A stretch of 64,000 nucleotides of DNA. Origin: Terriglobus saanensis SP1PR4. GTDB lineage: Bacteria; Acidobacteriota; Terriglobia; Terriglobales; Acidobacteriaceae. Positions 42,580 through 50,886 of this stretch are shown piece after piece (positions within the stretch are counted from its first letter, which is position 1; every line of letters starts with the position of its first letter). The notes below the pieces were generated by a model. That model made no database searches, was not told the DNA's origin, and saw only the letters and a list, made by a program, of their open reading frames with translations. The DNA lies in assembly GCF_000179915.2 (NCBI RefSeq), contig NC_014963.1:1984001-2048000 (forward strand), given 5' to 3'. A program made the translations under genes and the position numbers.

Positions 42580-43208
42580 GCCTCTTTCCTCTCTTCCTGA
42601 AGCTCACGGCGAGGCCTTGCCTCGTTGTGGGCGCAGGTGCGATTGCGGAAGGGAAGATCGCTGCATTGCTGGAGTCTGAGGCGACGGTGACGGTGGTTGC
42701 GCCACAGGCCGATCCCCGGGTAGAAGAGTGGGCTGCGAGCGGTGAGATCACTCTGCTGCGACGTGAGTATCAGACAAGCGACGTTGAGGGAATGTTCCTC
42801 GTCGTTGCGGGGACGAATGTGCCTCCGGTGAACCGCGCGGTGTACGCAGCGGCGACGGAGCGCGGCATCCTGTGCAACGCGGTGGACGATCCTCCTTACT
42901 GCGACTTCTACTTTCCCTCCATCGTGCGTCGAGGCGAGTTGCAGATCGCGATCTCGACGGCGGGTGAGAGTCCGGCGTTTGCGCAGCAGTTGCGCAAGGA
43001 GCTGAACGAACAGCTGCCGAAGGACCTTGGACCGTGGCTGATGGAACTCGGACGTCTGCGTCGAGAAGTGACTGCGGTGGAGCCGCTCGGCGAGCCGCGC
43101 AAGATGCTGCTGCATCAGCTGGCAAAGCGTGAGGTTTGCGGCGCGCAGGATTGCCCGACACGGATGATTGCGCGCGAGCATATGGCTTCGATCAAGAGGG
43201 TGTCGTGA
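42576..43208 (+). CDS. Precorrin-2 dehydrogenase/sirohydrochlorin ferrochelatase
   Basis: A 210-residue protein like the N-terminal half of CysG or yeast Met8. It starts FPLFLKLTARPCLVVGAG (NAD-binding Rossmann glycines) and continues with ILCNAVDDPPYCDFYFPSIV and LQIAISTAGESPAFAQQLRK. It oxidises precorrin-2 and inserts iron to make siroheme for the reductase encoded just upstream. Start overlaps the reductase stop by 4 bp (ATGA). Confidence 0.93.
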   Translation: MSLFPLFLKLTARPCLVVGAGAIAEGKIAALLESEATVTVVAPQADPRVEEWAASGEITLLRREYQTSDVEGMFLVVAGTNVPPVNRAVYAAATERGILCNAVDDPPYCDFYFPSIVRRGELQIAISTAGESPAFAQQLRKELNEQLPKDLGPWLMELGRLRREVTAVEPLGEPRKMLLHQLAKREVCGAQDCPTRMIAREHMASIKRVS

Positions 43209-43981
43209 ACGGTAAGGTCTATCTCGTGGGTGCTGGTCCGGGCGATCCGGAGCTGCTGACGGTGCGTGCCCTTCGCCTTCTGGAGACGGCGGATGTGGTG
43301 CTGCATGACGATCTCGTGCCGGATGCGATTGTTGCCCTGGCAAGCAAGCGGGCGCTGGTGACGAGCGTAGGCAAGCGTTGTGGACGGCCACGGATCACAC
43401 AAGCCGGGATTCATGCCCTGATGATCGATTCATCGCGGCGTGGTCTGATGGTGGTTCGATTGAAGTCCGGCGATCCGATGGTATTCGGTCGCGCGGCAGA
43501 AGAGCTGAATGCCCTGCGTGAGGCTGCGATTGAGGTCGAGGTAGTCCCCGGCGTTTCTGCCATGTTTGCGGCCGCTGCGGCGATGCAGGTTCCGATGACG
43601 GACCGGCGGACGGCTTCGAAGTTGATCCTGATTGCGGGACAGCATGCGGCGGACAAGAGTGCGCCACCTCCGCTTTGGAGTGGTACTTTGCCTGAGGATG
43701 CGACGCTGGCGATCTACATGCCTGGACGAGACTTTGCGGCGCTGGCGCGAGAGCTCCGTTCTGCAGGAGTGGCGGGGGATGTTGCGGTGGTGGCTGTGAG
43801 CAAGGCCGCAACACCGGAGCAGCGTGTGGACGGCGTACGGCTCTCCGAACTGGAAACGCTGCAGGCGGGTGCGGCACCACTGCTCGTGCTGGTGGGACGC
43901 GCCATGGATTGCGTTCTGGCTGGCCAGGGAGAACATCTGATTGAAGAACTCTCAGCCGCAGCCGAAGGGCTTCACGGCTGA
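43205..43981 (+). CDS. cobA: Uroporphyrinogen-III C-methyltransferase
   Basis: SAM-dependent methylase of 258 residues converting uroporphyrinogen III to precorrin-2. Motifs: VYLVGAGPGDPELLTVRAL, VVLHDDLV, VVRLKSGDPMVFGRAAEE and VEVVPGVSAMFAAAA. GTG start at 43205 overlaps the previous stop (GTGA); the open frame further upstream belongs to the previous gene. Together with the two preceding genes it forms a tightly coupled operon that makes a reductase and its prosthetic group. Confidence 0.94.
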   Translation: MNGKVYLVGAGPGDPELLTVRALRLLETADVVLHDDLVPDAIVALASKRALVTSVGKRCGRPRITQAGIHALMIDSSRRGLMVVRLKSGDPMVFGRAAEELNALREAAIEVEVVPGVSAMFAAAAAMQVPMTDRRTASKLILIAGQHAADKSAPPPLWSGTLPEDATLAIYMPGRDFAALARELRSAGVAGDVAVVAVSKAATPEQRVDGVRLSELETLQAGAAPLLVLVGRAMDCVLAGQGEHLIEELSAAAEGLHG

Positions 43982-43988
43982 GAGCGGT

Positions 43989-44621
43989 CTACGAGAGTTG
44001 GTGCTGTTGTGCGAACTTTTGTTGGCGCTCGATCATGTAAGCGGGCATTCTTTGCACGCTCTTCCTCAGAAGCTTTTTCCCGCGTTGCAGATGCGAAGCG
44101 ACGGCGCGATGGGACTTGCTGCGTAGCCTTGCAATCTCCTCAATGGATTCGTCTCCAAAGAAGTGAAGCGTTAGGATCTGACGCGTCTCTTCGGGCAGTT
44201 TTGCGAGATGTTTCTTCACAAGTGCGACCTGCGCTCTCCGGATACTTACCTCTTCGGGATTTTCCCTGAGCAGGCTGGCTTCGACTTCTGCCAATGCTAC
44301 GGATTCGGCCTCATCTTCCATGAAGAAAAGGTGCCTGTTACGCCGTTTGCGCAGTTCGTAAAAAGCGGCATTGGCGACAATGCGCGTGAGCCACGTCTTC
44401 ATCGCCGCATCTTCGCGGAAGCGCTCGACGGCCTTCCACGCCGAGCAGAAAGCCGCGTGCAGAGTGTCTTCTGCGTCCGCTTCGTGATGCAGGATGGATG
44501 TGGCGACGCGAAGGAAGTAGGAGCGCTCCTTCATTGCTAAATCCGCGAGAGTACGGCGTCGTGCAACGAGTTCTTCCGGGCTGCAGGAAGCCTGAGGATT
44601 GGCTGAAATAGAGTCTTGCAT
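43989..44621 (-). CDS. ECF-type RNA polymerase sigma factor
   Basis: A 210-residue sigma-70 family factor. Region 2 is SILHHEADAEDTLHAAFCSA with KTWLTRIVANAAFYELRKRR, and region 4 is LPEETRQILTLHFFGDESIE with RSKSHRAVASHLQRGKKLLR. No anti-sigma gene follows, because the gene ends convergent with cobA; control may come from elsewhere. An uncertain membrane protein gene lies upstream on the same strand. Confidence 0.92.
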   Translation of the reverse strand: MQDSISANPQASCSPEELVARRRTLADLAMKERSYFLRVATSILHHEADAEDTLHAAFCSAWKAVERFREDAAMKTWLTRIVANAAFYELRKRRNRHLFFMEDEAESVALAEVEASLLRENPEEVSIRRAQVALVKKHLAKLPEETRQILTLHFFGDESIEEIARLRSKSHRAVASHLQRGKKLLRKSVQRMPAYMIERQQKFAQQHQLS

Positions 44622-44712
44622 GGGATGTCCTTTTCCCGACGGCTCATCGCCGTCTTACGCGCAGAGTTCTGCGAGTGCCAAAGACTTCGTCGCGATTGCG
44701 ACGACGGGTCTG

Positions 44713-45078
44713 TCAGGCGAAGGAATGGACGGGAGGGGGGCGGAACATCAACGTGGGGAGCCAGAGGCTTGCGTCGCTGCGGGGATGCAGGCATTCGCAC
44801 TCATGCAGGCGCGTTGCTACAACAGCAGTAGGAGCCGTGCTGAAAAGGAAGAAAAGGAAGAGTGTGGAAACAGCGATGGCGGGTGGAGTAGATCGCTTCG
44901 CTCGCTGTGCAATCTCCGAGAGGCTGGAATGTGCGGAGACTGCGCGGCTGCCCGTGCGCTGTGGAGCGTGATTGATCTGGGTGAATTTGCAGTTAAGACT
45001 GCCAGTGAAAAGTCCAACGAACAGCAGCACAGAGAAGAGTATCCACTGTGTCCGCGACCTGGGGTTCACTGGGTGCAA
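44713..45078 (-). CDS. Possible small membrane protein, unknown
   Basis: A 121-codon frame starting at TTG with AGAGAGG 6 nt upstream. The product has a hydrophobic N-terminal segment (WILFSVLLFVGLFTGSL) and a second one (IAVSTLFLFFLFSTAPTAVV), then a Cys/His-containing tail (HECECLHP). It resembles no family that I can name. It is upstream of the ECF sigma factor on the same strand and could be its membrane partner, but this is speculation. It may not be a gene. Confidence 0.4.
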   Translation of the reverse strand: MHPVNPRSRTQWILFSVLLFVGLFTGSLNCKFTQINHAPQRTGSRAVSAHSSLSEIAQRAKRSTPPAIAVSTLFLFFLFSTAPTAVVATRLHECECLHPRSDASLWLPTLMFRPPPVHSFA

Positions 45079-45135
45079 GGTCAGCCTCTCTTCTTATTTT
45101 AGACGTAAACCTTACGGTGAAGGGTTAGGCGCTAC

Positions 45136-45402
45136 TTAGTAGGGCAGTTTAATGATGCTGCCTTCCCGAATGCCTTGACCGAAAGGGTACCGAATACGAA
45201 GAAAGCCCCGAAGGAAAGAGCGGAGAACCAAAGCCGCATCTGAACATCTGGGCGTGCGTAACATGAGGGTCCGTAGGAACGACAAACCAGGTGCCCAAAA
45301 AGCACAACTACGGTCCAGAAATGAAAGAATCGCGCAAATGGATCCGCCGAGCATCAGAACGATCCTTGAGGTCAGTTTGGCAAGCCGTACTCTCCCATTC
45401 AA
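45136..45402 (-). CDS. Doubtful small membrane peptide frame
   Basis: An 88-codon frame with a TTG start and one hydrophobic helix (IVLMLGGSICAILSFL), followed by an Arg-rich tail. There is no family similarity and the codon use is not convincing. It is listed because the 827 bp between the sigma factor and the fusion gene hold nothing else. No terminator or repeat was seen in that gap. Confidence 0.22.
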   Translation of the reverse strand: MNGRVRLAKLTSRIVLMLGGSICAILSFLDRSCAFWAPGLSFLRTLMLRTPRCSDAALVLRSFLRGFLRIRYPFGQGIREGSIIKLPY

Positions 45403-45448
45403 GACCCTAAACTTAAATTCCTACTCAGGGCACTCCGAACTCCCTTCA

Positions 45449-48400
45449 CTACTTTCCCGACGGTAGGAATCCATAAAGCAAATACTTCGCCCGAATCTGA
45501 CGGTAGGCGAAAAGATCGTCTTCCCACATGGCGGCGATCTTCCGGGGATCGGTATCGGCCATGATGGCATCCTGAGTGGCTTGGTTGCCGCCGATTCTGC
45601 CGAGACGGTCCGTCTTGAAGGCGATGGGGAATTGGCTATGAATGACGGAAATAAGTTCGATGCCGAGCTCAGGAGCGTCGATGCGCGAGCGATCAGTGAC
45701 GGTGATGTGGACGCCGTGGCAGAGTTTGCCTGCCCCTGGATAAGGGGCAGTGGGCGTGAAGCTGATGGGCTCAAACTGGACGCCGGAGATGTGACGTGCG
45801 TTCAATGCATCAGCGAGCTTTTGGGCGGCTTCATCGGTGGGAATTAAAGGAGAGCCGACGATGAGGAAGGGCGTGGGCGTGCCTCGACCGACGGAGAAGT
45901 TGGAGTACTGGAGAAGCTCCACACCGGGGTAGGTGGCGGAGGCTTCGACCGAGACGAGGTTAGGTGATGGACGTACCCAGGGAATGCCCGTGGCGTCGTA
46001 CCAAAGGCCGCGTTGGTAGTTGGCCATTCTGACGACGGTGACGGGTACGTCGAGATGCTTTTCGCCGTTGATGAAGTTCGCCATCTCGCCGAAGGTCATG
46101 CCGTGCTGCACGGGTTCCACCATGTAGGCGGTGTAGGACTCTTTGCCCGGATCAAGCATGGGACCCGCGACCTGTACGGCAGAGGCGAGAGCGGGACGGT
46201 CGAGGATCACGATGTCGAGACGGTGGCCGAGCTTCTTCTCTTCGGCAGCAGCTTCGAGGAAATATCCCAGGACTGTCTTGTAGGTGTAGAAGCGGACGCC
46301 CGCGTCCTGCAGGTCGATGAGGACAGCGTCGAGGTCTTTGAGTTGCTCGTGTTTGGGGTGACGGTCCGCAGCCTTTTCGCCGTAGAGGGAGAAGATAGGC
46401 AGATGGCTGGCGGCATCTTTGGTGGAGCCGATGCCTTCCCGGTCTTCCATGCCGGAGATACCGTGTTCTGGAGAGAAGAGCATCGTCAGCTTGATCTTCG
46501 TCGGAGCCTGCGTCAGGAGAACGTCGATGTTGCGTTTGCCTGTAGCGTCGAGGCCGGTGCCGTTGGTGAGGAGGCCCATGTTGAGATGGTCGTCGTGTTC
46601 TTTAGCGAGCGCGATGAGTTGGGTGAAGCGACGGGATTCGAGCTCGTCGAGGCCGGTGGTAACGACGGGGCCGGTAGCGTGTGCTGGTTTTGGAGCCTGA
46701 TCTCCGGTTGTACCGGCGATTTTCTTGAGAACTCCTCCGTCTTCCGAGGATGTCTCGGAATAGAGGCCGAGGGCTTTTGCTGCGGCGGTGGCGATGGCTC
46801 CACGCAGAGGTGTGATGGGCTGCGAGACGCGGGGATGGACGGCGTTGCTCAGCAGGACGTAGAAGGTGTCCGTGCGCGGATCCATCCAGAGCGTGGTGCC
46901 GGTGAAGCCGGTGTGGCCGAAGCTGCCGACAGGAAAGAGGCTGCCTCGTGGGCGGGAGAAGGGCGTGTCGATGTCCCAGCCGATGCCACGGAGGTTCCTG
47001 CTGCCGGTCGGCTGCGCTGGCTCGCACATGATGCGGAGGGTTTCGGTCTTGAGGGGAAAGTTGGAGGGGCGGCCTGCGAGGCGGTCGAGGAGAGCCTGCG
47101 TGTAGATCGCTATGTCGCCGGCGGTGGAGAAGATGCCGGCGTGTCCTGCGACTCCTCCCATGCGACGCGTGGTGGGATCGTGCACGGTGCCGCGCGTGAT
47201 CTGGTTGAAGTGCGGGTTGGTCTGGGCGTTGCCTTCGTCGTCGTGCGTGGTGGGCGCGATGTTGGCAATGAGACCGCCGGGCCAGGGTTCACCGATGCAC
47301 TTGGCGAGCGGGCCGTTGGGGTTGTAGACGACGGCTGCGCCGATCTTCGTGTTGCGTCCACAGACCTTGTCATAGGGCAGGTAGCGTGTGTGTGTCATGC
47401 CGAGCGGGCGATAGATGTGTTCGACAACGTACTCGTCTTCGCGCTGGCCGGAAAACTTTTCTACGAGAAGGCCCGCGACGATGTAGTTGATGTCGGAGTA
47501 GACGAATTTTCGGCCTGCTGGACCTGCGGGGACGGAGGTGAGGGCGAGGCGAATGCCCTCGGCGCGGTCGGGAGCGGCGAGGCCCCAGGGGTCTTTGAGC
47601 GGGACGTCTGGCGCAAGGCCGGAGTGATGCGTGAGGATCTGGCGGATCGTTATGGCCTCTTTGCCATTGACGGCAAAGTCGGGCAGATACTTGGCGACGG
47701 GATCGTCGAGCTGGAACTTGCCCCGTTCATAGAGCTGCATCATCGAGGTCGCGGTGGCGAGGCATTTCGTCAGAGAAGCCATGTCGAAGACGGTCTCTTC
47801 AGTCATAGGTTCTACGGTGGGTTCAGTCTGACGGTTTCCGTAGGCGCGATGGTAGGCGATATGACCATTGGTGCTAAGGATGAAGACTGCGCCGGGGAGT
47901 TTGTGTTCGGTGATCGCAGTGGTGAAGAGCGTGTCGATTTCGCTGAAATCATAGGACGCCGTCGGCTCTGATACGAACGCGTGCATTGTGCGGGATTGGA
48001 ACGCGATGATGCCGAATGCAATCACGATGATCGCCTTTGATTTCGACTGTTTTGTGAACACGCTCACCAGTGAGCCAATGGCAAAGGTGACGATGGAGCC
48101 GATGAGGACGAACCAGGGATAAGCGACCTTGGGCAAAATGAAGCTGCCAAGTTGGACAGGAGCGGTCTGGAGCCAGAGGGCGAGATTGAGAGCGAATCCA
48201 AAGATCATGCCGACGATGGCTCCTGTTTGCGTTGCGTATTGCGTAAGTGTGCCGAGAAGGAAGACGCCGAGCAGCGAACCGTAGGCGACGGAGGCGATGG
48301 AGAGGCCGGTTTCCACGACGTGGCCCTTGCCTCCGACGAAGACGGAGTAGACGGCGATGCCGAAGAGGATGAGCGCCCACATGAAGGTGCTGGCGCGGGA

Positions 48401-49516
48401 GATCATCGTGCGCTGCTGCTCTGTCGCGTTGGGGTGGAGATGAAGATAGAAGTCCACGACCGTGGTGGAGGAGAGTGAGTTGAGCGCGGCGGAGAGATTG
48501 CTCATAGCGGCGGCCAGAATCGCTGCGACGAGAAGGCCTGCGATACCTGTGGGCATCTGCTGCACGATGAAGGTGGGAAAGATCTTGTCCGCGGTGGAGA
48601 AGGCCTGCGGATGCTGGCCGTAGAAGACGAAGAGGCCTGCGCCGATCAGCAGGAAGAGCGTGAACTGTACGAAGATGATCGCGCCGGAGGAGAGCAGGGC
48701 GAGGCGGGATTCGCGGAGGTTCTTCGCGGCGAGCAGGCGCTGCACCATGAGTTGATCGGTTCCGTGGGAGGCCATCGTGAGGAACGTTCCGCCGAGGATG
48801 CCTGCCCAGAAGGTATAGGTCCTGCTAAGCGACCAGGCAAAGTCGAAGATCTGGAACTTGCCTGCGGCTCCGGCGACGGCGTGGATGGTTGTCCATCCGC
48901 CCTGGACGTGGGTTCCAAGCGTGATGATGGCGACGATGGTGCCGAAGAGGTACAGGCCCATCTGTACGACGTCGGTCCAGATGACGGCAGCCATTCCGCC
49001 TTCGAAGGTATAAATCAGCGTGAGCGCGGAGATGATGCCGATGGAAAGAATGTCTCCTGCTCCGATGGCGAGCGAGACGACGATGGAGATGGCGAAGACA
49101 CGGACACCTTCCGCTGCCGCGCGGACGATCAGGAAGAGGCCCGCAGTCACCTTGTGCAGCGTGCTGCCGAAGCGGCGGTCGATCAACTGGTAGGCCGTGA
49201 GGAGGTTTCCTTCAAAATAGCGCGGGAGGAAGACGATGCAGAGGACGATGCGTCCGAGCATGTATCCCATGGCGAGCTGGAGGAAACCGAAGTTGCCGCC
49301 GAAGGCGAGGCCTGGGATGCTGACGATAGTGAGAGTGCTGGTCTCCGCCGAGACGATGGAGAGCGCGATGGCCCACCACGGGGCGGATCTGTCGGCCAGG
49401 AAGTAGTTCTTCAGCGACTTGTCTGAACTACGGAAGCGCAGGCCGAAGAGCGTGATGCCAATGAGGTACAGCGCGACGAGCGCGAGATCGAAAGGATGAA
49501 GGCGGGCGGGGAGCAT
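45449..49516 (-). CDS. Triple fusion: sodium/solute symporter, serine hydrolase, DUF1343 (NamZ-like)
   Basis: One uninterrupted 1355-codon frame. Residues 1-490 are an SSS-family symporter (LVALYLIGITLFGLRFRSSD, WWAIALSIVSAETSTLTIVS, GTDQLMVQRLLAAKNLRESR). After the cytoplasmic TKQSKSK a further helix (AIIVIAFGIIAFQS, to about 512) should return the chain to the periplasm. Residues 518-905 are a beta-lactamase-fold serine hydrolase with Ser581-x-x-Lys584 (MASLTKC), Tyr673-Ser-Asp and His868-Thr-Gly. Residues 955-1355 are DUF1343, with MLFSPEHGISG placing Glu1017 where the NamZ exo-muramidase Glu lies. In Bacillus subtilis, separate AmiE (serine-hydrolase fold amidase) and NamZ do this job. 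Here both are joined to a transporter. The start has no clear ribosome-binding site. Confidence 0.9.
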   Translation of the reverse strand: MLPARLHPFDLALVALYLIGITLFGLRFRSSDKSLKNYFLADRSAPWWAIALSIVSAETSTLTIVSIPGLAFGGNFGFLQLAMGYMLGRIVLCIVFLPRYFEGNLLTAYQLIDRRFGSTLHKVTAGLFLIVRAAAEGVRVFAISIVVSLAIGAGDILSIGIISALTLIYTFEGGMAAVIWTDVVQMGLYLFGTIVAIITLGTHVQGGWTTIHAVAGAAGKFQIFDFAWSLSRTYTFWAGILGGTFLTMASHGTDQLMVQRLLAAKNLRESRLALLSSGAIIFVQFTLFLLIGAGLFVFYGQHPQAFSTADKIFPTFIVQQMPTGIAGLLVAAILAAAMSNLSAALNSLSSTTVVDFYLHLHPNATEQQRTMISRASTFMWALILFGIAVYSVFVGGKGHVVETGLSIASVAYGSLLGVFLLGTLTQYATQTGAIVGMIFGFALNLALWLQTAPVQLGSFILPKVAYPWFVLIGSIVTFAIGSLVSVFTKQSKSKAIIVIAFGIIAFQSRTMHAFVSEPTASYDFSEIDTLFTTAITEHKLPGAVFILSTNGHIAYHRAYGNRQTEPTVEPMTEETVFDMASLTKCLATATSMMQLYERGKFQLDDPVAKYLPDFAVNGKEAITIRQILTHHSGLAPDVPLKDPWGLAAPDRAEGIRLALTSVPAGPAGRKFVYSDINYIVAGLLVEKFSGQREDEYVVEHIYRPLGMTHTRYLPYDKVCGRNTKIGAAVVYNPNGPLAKCIGEPWPGGLIANIAPTTHDDEGNAQTNPHFNQITRGTVHDPTTRRMGGVAGHAGIFSTAGDIAIYTQALLDRLAGRPSNFPLKTETLRIMCEPAQPTGSRNLRGIGWDIDTPFSRPRGSLFPVGSFGHTGFTGTTLWMDPRTDTFYVLLSNAVHPRVSQPITPLRGAIATAAAKALGLYSETSSEDGGVLKKIAGTTGDQAPKPAHATGPVVTTGLDELESRRFTQLIALAKEHDDHLNMGLLTNGTGLDATGKRNIDVLLTQAPTKIKLTMLFSPEHGISGMEDREGIGSTKDAASHLPIFSLYGEKAADRHPKHEQLKDLDAVLIDLQDAGVRFYTYKTVLGYFLEAAAEEKKLGHRLDIVILDRPALASAVQVAGPMLDPGKESYTAYMVEPVQHGMTFGEMANFINGEKHLDVPVTVVRMANYQRGLWYDATGIPWVRPSPNLVSVEASATYPGVELLQYSNFSVGRGTPTPFLIVGSPLIPTDEAAQKLADALNARHISGVQFEPISFTPTAPYPGAGKLCHGVHITVTDRSRIDAPELGIELISVIHSQFPIAFKTDRLGRIGGNQATQDAIMADTDPRKIAAMWEDDLFAYRQIRAKYLLYGFLPSGK

Positions 49517-49533
49517 TGTGGATGAGTGTATAG

Positions 49534-49565
49534 GTTAGCGAGTTAGCGGGTCAGCAAGTCAGCTG
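49534..49565. repeat. Four imperfect 8-bp tandem repeats upstream of the fusion gene
   Basis: GTTAGCGA, GTTAGCGG, GTCAGCAA and GTCAGCTG in a row, 18-49 bp before the fusion gene start. The array sits where a promoter or leader is expected. Confidence 0.55.
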
Positions 49566-49581
49566 ATTCAGGGCGTTCTTC

Positions 49582-49621
49582 GACTTTGTCATCCCGTAGC
49601 GAAGCGCAGGGATCTGCTGTT
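49582..49621 (+). repeat. 40-bp dispersed repeat, copy 1
   Basis: Begins GACTTTGTCATCCCGTAGCG and continues AAGCGCAGGGATCTGCT. Near-identical copies are at 57320-57358 (same strand) and 54321-54362 (opposite strand). Confidence 0.75.
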
Positions 49622-49670
49622 ACGGAAACTTGAGAACGCCGGATAGCTTTCGCGAATTCCTCAGACATCC

Positions 49671-49737
49671 GGTTTGTGCGCTCCGGGCGACCCCACCCTT
49701 TCGCGATGAAGCCGCGAAAGAATGGGGCACGGTGGGG
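49671..49737 (-). repeat. Post-stop hairpin repeat, copy B
   Basis: Pairing arms CCCCACCCTTTCGC and GCGAAAGAATGGGG, flanked by GGTTTGTGCGCTC. It ends 2 bp from the nagA stop codon. Same element as copies A, C and D. Confidence 0.8.
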
Positions 49738-49739
49738 TA

Positions 49740-50882
49740 TTAGAGGAGTTGGCCGCGGAGGATGGTTTGGGTGCGGCGGCCGGAGGGGAGGTAGACATTG
49801 AAGTTTGCGGGAGCGCCTTCGATGAGGGCTTCGGGCAGACCCAGCATGCGGGCGGGGTTTGCGGTGGCCAGACGAATCGCCGTGGGGAGATCAGCACCGG
49901 TAAAGGTCTGCAGGTTGGCTACGGCCTGATCCAAAGAGAGCACGCTTCCGGCGAGAACGCCTTCCGCCGAAGTGCAGCGGCCGTCTTTGACCTGGACTTC
50001 GGTGCCGCCGAGTTTGTAGGTGCCATTGGGCATGCCCATGGCTTCCATCGCATCGGTGATGAGAATGGCCTGTTTGGGACCTTTTGCTTTGAGCCAGAGG
50101 CGAATCAGTTCAGGAGCAACGTGGATGCCGTCGCAGATGAGGTCGGCAAAGAGCTTGTCGTCGTCCAGAGCAACGCCGAGAATGCCCGGCTCGCGATGAT
50201 TGAGAGCGCGCATGGCGTTGAAGGTGTGCGTCGCGTTGGTGGCTCCTGCGGCGATGCCCGCGAGAGCCTCGGACTTCACAGCGTTGGAGTGGCCGATGGA
50301 GATGCGGATCCCAAGTTCTTTGGCGTGTGCGATGGTGTCGAGCGCATTGGGGAGCTCCGGAGCGATCGTGATCAGACTGATGTGGCCGCGTGACGCGTCC
50401 CAGAACTTATTGAGCAGGTTCACCGTAGGAGGAATGATGAACTCGGTCGGGTGCATGCCTTTCTTGGCGTGCGAGACGAAGGGGCCTTCGAGGTGAATGC
50501 CGATGATCTTCGCCGCATCCCCTTCGGGCGTGCGTTCGATGCCCGTCGCAAGGGCATCTAGGGCATGGTACGTAGAGTCGAGCGAAGCCGTGACGGTGGT
50601 GGCGAGGTATTCCGTTACGCCTGTCTTCGCAAGGTGCGCGGAGACGGTGTGGAGGGCGGAGGGTGTGCCTTCCATGACGTCGTGCCCGGCTGCGCCGTGG
50701 ATGTGGATGTCGAGGAGACCGGCGGTGAGGATGGCTTCGCCGAAGTCGTGCGTGACGCTGGAAGCTTCTGTACTTGCGCGGGAGGAGACCGCGGCGATGC
50801 GGTCTCCTTCGAGCGTGATCAGAGGATTATCGAGGACGCCTGTTGCGGTGATGAGTTGCTTTGCTGTGAGAGTTGTTGCCAT
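49740..50882 (-). CDS. nagA: N-acetylglucosamine-6-phosphate deacetylase
   Basis: Amidohydrolase of 380 residues making glucosamine-6-phosphate in the cytoplasm. Visible: LLDIHIHGAAGHDVMEGT (metal-binding HxH), IIGIHLEGPFVSHAKKG (Glu ligand), ISIGHSNAVKSEA, THTFNAMRALNHREPG and LITDAMEAMGMPNG (catalytic Asp). It is 4 bp downstream of a GH20 gene and upstream of the transporter/hydrolase fusion, which places it in a GlcNAc/MurNAc salvage route. NagB and a sugar kinase are not in the window. Its ATG may be translationally coupled to the GH20 stop. Confidence 0.95.
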   Translation of the reverse strand: MATTLTAKQLITATGVLDNPLITLEGDRIAAVSSRASTEASSVTHDFGEAILTAGLLDIHIHGAAGHDVMEGTPSALHTVSAHLAKTGVTEYLATTVTASLDSTYHALDALATGIERTPEGDAAKIIGIHLEGPFVSHAKKGMHPTEFIIPPTVNLLNKFWDASRGHISLITIAPELPNALDTIAHAKELGIRISIGHSNAVKSEALAGIAAGATNATHTFNAMRALNHREPGILGVALDDDKLFADLICDGIHVAPELIRLWLKAKGPKQAILITDAMEAMGMPNGTYKLGGTEVQVKDGRCTSAEGVLAGSVLSLDQAVANLQTFTGADLPTAIRLATANPARMLGLPEALIEGAPANFNVYLPSGRRTQTILRGQLL

Positions 50883-50886
50883 GAGT

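Noticed and set aside
43981-43989. Terminator between cobA and the sigma factor gene
   Set aside because: The genes end 7 bp apart and no convincing hairpin with a T-run was found.
44599-45102. 167-codon plus-strand frame in the gap after the sigma factor
   Set aside because: Low-complexity Glu/Lys/Ser composition, no family and poor start; the opposite-strand frame is a slightly better candidate.
46013-47971. 652-codon plus-strand frame opposite the fusion gene
   Set aside because: Repetitive Gly/Glu/Val-rich translation typical of antisense frames in GC-rich genes; the minus-strand protein has all motifs.
45449-49516. Fusion gene being three separate genes wrongly joined
   Set aside because: The frame is continuous with no stop, linkers look natural, and a membrane-return helix lies exactly at the first junction; still, read support should be checked.
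49534-49565. CRISPR-like array
   Set aside because: The 8-bp units are directly adjacent with no spacers; no cas gene or spacer-repeat array exists anywhere in the window.
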